From contig JAPLSD010000569.1 of assembly GCA_026398835.1 (NCBI GenBank), positions 1 to 7,982 of the forward strand: a stretch of DNA of 7,982 nt. Direction: 5' to 3'. Under the pieces are notes generated by a model. That model did not search any database. It worked only from the letters and a program-made list of their open reading frames with translations, and was not told the DNA's origin. Positions 5,042-7,982 of this stretch are shown in pieces (within the stretch, counting starts at the first letter, position 1; every line of letters begins with the position of its first letter). Position numbers and translations under genes: made by a program. The stretch comes from Pseudomonas sp. (GTDB lineage: Bacteria; Pseudomonadota; Gammaproteobacteria; Pseudomonadales; Pseudomonadaceae).

Positions 5042-5677
5042 TTACGGGGTATCGGGTTGCTGTGCCGGATGGGCCTTGAGAAACGCCGGATGCTGGGCAG
5101 CCAATGCTGCCACCCGGCGAATCCGCGGATAGACCTCAAGGGAAATGTTGAACCGCTCGGCCGCATACAGCTGCGGGATCAGGTAGACATCTGCCAACCC
5201 TGGCTCGCTGCCGAAGCAGTAACCCTCGTTGCCGATCAAGTGCTCGACCGCCGCCAGTCCTTGGGTGATCCAGTGGCTGATCCACTGCACCACTTGAACC
5301 TCGTCATGACCCCATTCGCGCAGCAGGTTCAGCACGCTGACGTTGTGCAGCGGATGGATGTCGCAACCGATCAACGCCGCGACCCCACGCTCATGAGCGC
5401 GGGCGGCCAGGTCTTTGGACAACAGCGGCACCTGTGGATAACGTTCCTCGAGGTACTCGATGATCGCCGGTGACTGAATCAGCAAGTTGCCTTCATCGGT
5501 GCGCAACGCCGGTACGCGGCCCTGCGGGTTGACGCTCAGGTACGCCGGCTGCCGATGCTCGCCCCCATGGGCGGCGATCAGGTTGATCGGCAGTGCCTGG
5601 TAATCCAGGCCCTTGAGCGCCAGCGCGATGCGCACTCGATAGGACGAGGTCGAACGATAGTAGGTATAGAGTTCCAT
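5042..5677 (-). CDS. maiA: Maleylacetoacetate isomerase (zeta-class glutathione S-transferase)
   Basis: 211 residues, the usual length for this family. It isomerises maleylacetoacetate to fumarylacetoacetate using glutathione, between HmgA and FahA in tyrosine breakdown. The N-terminal thioredoxin-like domain has RSTSSYRVRIALALKG (8-23), the RVPAL cis-proline region (54-58) and IQSPAIIEYLEE (67-78), whose Gln-Ser pair (68-69) binds the gamma-glutamyl part of glutathione. The C-terminal helical domain has GLADVYLIPQL (160-170), the folding motif around the buried aspartate. The zeta-class SSCS active-site motif appears as STSS, so the cysteine is a serine while the flanking serines remain. ATG 5677 has GAGGG (5689-5685) 7 nt upstream and follows the fahA stop by 12 nt, so it is the third gene of hmgA-fahA-maiA. 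In P. putida it is called hmgC. Confidence 0.95.
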   Translation of the reverse strand: MELYTYYRSTSSYRVRIALALKGLDYQALPINLIAAHGGEHRQPAYLSVNPQGRVPALRTDEGNLLIQSPAIIEYLEERYPQVPLLSKDLAARAHERGVAALIGCDIHPLHNVSVLNLLREWGHDEVQVVQWISHWITQGLAAVEHLIGNEGYCFGSEPGLADVYLIPQLYAAERFNISLEVYPRIRRVAALAAQHPAFLKAHPAQQPDTP

Positions 5678-5689
5678 GACCCGACCCTC

Positions 5690-6994
5690 TTAACGTGCCG
5701 GCAGGATTTTGCCGCGGCATTCGCCGAAGCCGATGGAGGCAACACCGCCAGCACTGCAGCGAGCACGCAGGATGATTTCGTCACCGTCTTCAAGAAATTT
5801 ACGCACTTCGCCCGACGCCAGTTCGATCGGCTTTTTGCCGCCCTCGGTGATTTCCAGCAGGCTGCCGAATTGGCCATTTTCAGGCCCCGACAGAGTGCCC
5901 GACCCGAACAAATCGCCGGCCTGCAGCTGGCAGCCGTTGACGCTGTGGTGCGCAACCATCTGCGCCACGGTCCAGTACATGTGTTTGGTGTTGCTCAAAG
6001 TCAGGCGATGGGCCGGCAGGTTTTGCTCGCGCATCGACTCGGTCAACAACAACACCTCCAGCTCGATATCGAAGGCCCCGGCGGCCTGATCGCGTTTGTC
6101 GAACAGGTACGGCAGCGGCTGCGGATCACCTTCCGGGCGAGCCGGTTGGGCGCGGCGGAATGGCTCCAGCGCTTCGGCCGTCACCACCCACGGCGAGATG
6201 CTGGTGATGAAGCTTTTCGACAGGAACGGACCCAGCGGTTGGTATTCCCAGGCCTGGATATCCCGTGCCGACCAGTCATTGAGCAGGCAGAAACCGGCGA
6301 TGTGTTCGGCCGCATCGCCAATGGCAATCGAGTCGCCCATGGCGTTGCCCTGACCGATCCAGATGCCCAGCTCCAGCTCATAGTCCAGGCGCGCGCACGG
6401 GCCGAAAGTCGGCTCGGTTTGACCGGCCGGCAAGGTCTGGCCCTTTGGCCGACGCACGTCGGTGCCGGACGGGCGAATGGTCGAAGCGCGGCCGTGGTAG
6501 CCGATCGGCACGTATTTGTAGTTCGGCAACAATGGATTGTCGGGACGGAACAGCTTGCCGACGTTCTGCGCGTGCTCGATGCCGACATAGAAGTCGGTGT
6601 AATCGTTGATCTTCGCGGGCAAATGCATTTGGCAGTTTGCAGCCAGTGGCAGCAGCTTCGCGCCTTGAGCTTCGATCTTGCCGTGGAGGGTGCTGCCTTC
6701 GGCGAACAGCTCCAGCAGACGCTCGCGCAACGCGACCCGAGCACTGCGACCCAGATCGAAGAAGGCATTCAGCTGACCGCCGCGGGTGGCTTCGACAGCC
6801 GCGCGTGCTGCGCCGTCAAACAGACCGGCATCCAGTGCCGCTTCCAGATCAAAGATGTGCTCACCGATGGCGACGCCACTGCGCGGTGCAGAACCGTTAA
6901 CGCTAAAAACTCCCAGCGGCAGGTTTTGCAGCGGGAAATCGGCGTGGTCGTTGGCGGAGGCAACCCAGCTACGAGTGATGGTTGGCTGATTCAT
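5690..6994 (-). CDS. fahA: Fumarylacetoacetase
   Basis: 434 residues, close to the 419 of the mammalian enzyme. It hydrolyses fumarylacetoacetate to fumarate and acetoacetate, the last step of tyrosine catabolism, and needs a divalent metal (Ca or Mg). The N-terminal SH3-like domain covers about residues 15-120. Metal and catalytic residues line up with mouse FAH: DFYVGIEHA (134-142) gives D134 and the catalytic H141; YELELG (205-210) gives E206 and E208; LLNDWSARDIQAWEY (237-251) gives D240, R244 and Q247; SKSFIT (259-264) gives K260 and T264. ATG 6994 lies 3 nt after the hmgA stop. Its ribosome-binding site GGAG (7005-7002) is inside the last codons of hmgA with 7 nt spacing, which argues for coupled translation. 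The P. putida name is hmgB. Confidence 0.97.
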   Translation of the reverse strand: MNQPTITRSWVASANDHADFPLQNLPLGVFSVNGSAPRSGVAIGEHIFDLEAALDAGLFDGAARAAVEATRGGQLNAFFDLGRSARVALRERLLELFAEGSTLHGKIEAQGAKLLPLAANCQMHLPAKINDYTDFYVGIEHAQNVGKLFRPDNPLLPNYKYVPIGYHGRASTIRPSGTDVRRPKGQTLPAGQTEPTFGPCARLDYELELGIWIGQGNAMGDSIAIGDAAEHIAGFCLLNDWSARDIQAWEYQPLGPFLSKSFITSISPWVVTAEALEPFRRAQPARPEGDPQPLPYLFDKRDQAAGAFDIELEVLLLTESMREQNLPAHRLTLSNTKHMYWTVAQMVAHHSVNGCQLQAGDLFGSGTLSGPENGQFGSLLEITEGGKKPIELASGEVRKFLEDGDEIILRARCSAGGVASIGFGECRGKILPAR

Positions 6995-6997
6995 GGG

Positions 6998-7982
6998 TTA
7001 TCTCCGGTTCGGATTGAAAGTAGCGGGCAACGAAGCCCAGCAAGCATCGTAGTCGTTCTGCAACTGCGGGCAGTCGAGGGCAAAGCGGCTCGGGCGCAGC
7101 ACCTGGCTGGTCTCGAACATGAAGGCCATGGTGTTGTCGATTTTGCTCGGTGCAAGTTCGGCGGCAATCGCTTTGGTGCAGGTTTCACCGTCGGGCCCGT
7201 GGGCGCTCATGCAACTGTGCAAAGACGCACCACCTGGCAGGAAGCCTTCGGCCTTGGCGTCGTAGCTGCCCTGGATCAGGCCCATGAACTCGTTCATCAA
7301 GTTGCGGTGGAACCATGGTGGACGGAAGGTGTTCTCGGCCACCATCCAGCGTGGCGGAAAGATCACGAAATCGAGGTTGGCCAGACCATGGACACTGGTC
7401 GGCGAAGTCAGGACGGTGAAAATCGATGGATCGGGATGGTCGAAGCTGACCGTGCCGATGGTGTTGAAACGCCGCAGATCGTATTTGTAAGGCACGTTGT
7501 TACCGTGCCAGGCGACCACGTTCAGCGGCGAATGATTGAGCTCGCAAGCCCAGAGTTCGCCGAGGAATTTCTGCACCAGCGTCGTTGGCTGCTTGAGGTC
7601 TTCGTAATGAGCGACCGGGGTCAGAAAATCCCGTGGGTTGGCCAGGCCATTGCTGCCGATCGGCCCCAGATCCGGCAGGCGCAACGGCGCGCCATGGTTC
7701 TCGGCGATGTAACCGCGCGCCTGGGCATCGAGCAGCTCAACGCGGAATTTCAACCCACGGGGCAGCACGGCGATTTCCAGCGGTTCCAGCTCAAGCACGC
7801 CCAGTTCGGTGGCAATGCGCAGACGCCCCTGCTCTGGCACTACCAGCAACTCGCCGTCGGCATTGAAGAACACCCGCTCCATCGAGCGGTTAGCACGGTA
7901 GTTATAAATGCTGATCCCAGCCGGCTTTTGCGCTGCCGAATTGGCCGCCATGCTCACCAGACCGTCGATGAAGTCGGTCGGC
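6998..7982 (-). CDS. hmgA: Homogentisate 1,2-dioxygenase (partial, N-terminus off window)
   Basis: The frame is open to the right edge and ends at TAA 7000-6998, giving 327 residues. Full-length enzymes are about 430-440 residues, so roughly the first 105 are missing. The GTG at 7957 is not the start: upstream in-frame codons read PTDFIDGL, which belongs to the family. The enzyme opens the ring of homogentisate with O2 and Fe(II) to form maleylacetoacetate. The iron ligands fit human numbering exactly in spacing: His in WFHRN (codon 7309-7307), Glu six residues later in NEFMG (7291-7289), and His 36 residues after the first in SAHGPD (7201-7199). [12 protein letters not shown] and [16 protein letters not shown] are further family signatures. 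It is first of the visible hmgA-fahA-maiA group. The promoter and any hmgR-like regulator lie outside the window. Confidence 0.97.
   Translation of the reverse strand, partial: PTDFIDGLVSMAANSAAQKPAGISIYNYRANRSMERVFFNADGELLVVPEQGRLRIATELGVLELEPLEIAVLPRGLKFRVELLDAQARGYIAENHGAPLRLPDLGPIGSNGLANPRDFLTPVAHYEDLKQPTTLVQKFLGELWACELNHSPLNVVAWHGNNVPYKYDLRRFNTIGTVSFDHPDPSIFTVLTSPTSVHGLANLDFVIFPPRWMVAENTFRPPWFHRNLMNEFMGLIQGSYDAKAEGFLPGGASLHSCMSAHGPDGETCTKAIAAELAPSKIDNTMAFMFETSQVLRPSRFALDCPQLQNDYDACWASLPATFNPNRR

Noticed and set aside
6637..6900. 87-codon plus-strand frame within fahA
   Set aside because: Antisense shadow of fahA, arginine-rich, without a start signal.
7955..7957. GTG 7957 as the hmgA start
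   Set aside because: The frame continues upstream to the edge with family-like residues (PTDFIDGL), and homogentisate dioxygenase needs about 105 more residues.

Overview
The window reads as ordinary chromosome of a Pseudomonas, most likely of the P. fluorescens/P. putida side of the genus. This rests on the GC-rich coding style, the gene orders ldh-pdhA-pdhB and hmgA-fahA-maiA, a DUF6124-type small protein, and intergenic repeats of the kind common in pseudomonads. No mobile element gene, phage gene, CRISPR array, tRNA or rRNA was seen.

Layout from right to left. (1) 7982-5042, minus strand: the lower tyrosine/phenylalanine pathway. hmgA (homogentisate dioxygenase, N-terminus cut off by the window edge), fahA (fumarylacetoacetase) and maiA (maleylacetoacetate isomerase) are packed with gaps of 3 and 12 nt. 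They take homogentisate to fumarate and acetoacetate. (2) 5041-4881: gap between convergent genes, holding a REP-like fragment and a composite palindromic repeat. (3) 4880-4515, plus strand: a small DUF6124-like protein, preceded by about 350 nt of non-coding sequence with unusually rich complementary pairing. I interpret that stretch as a candidate structured leader RNA. (4) 4166-3363, plus strand: a SirB1-like transglutaminase-fold/TPR protein. (5) 3362-3185: divergent promoter region. (6) 3184-1, minus strand: a leucine-dehydrogenase-family protein, then the E1 alpha and E1 beta subunits of a 2-oxo acid dehydrogenase; E1 beta runs off the left edge. The first two are separated by 99 nt carrying three hairpins, while E1 alpha and E1 beta overlap by 8 nt.

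The apparent logic of operon 6 is that an amino acid is oxidatively deaminated to a 2-oxo acid, which the E1 component decarboxylates and passes to an E2 presumably encoded just beyond the left edge. However, the dehydrogenase lacks the lysine that catalyses deamination in this family (valine instead) and a conserved Asn-Asn pair (Ala-Ser instead). It may therefore be inactive or repurposed.

The two observations most worth following are this altered active site and the structured leader. The leader has a 10-bp closing stem, a UUCG hairpin, a possible 7-bp loop-loop contact and a competing stem just upstream of the DUF6124 start. The rest is conventional metabolism.
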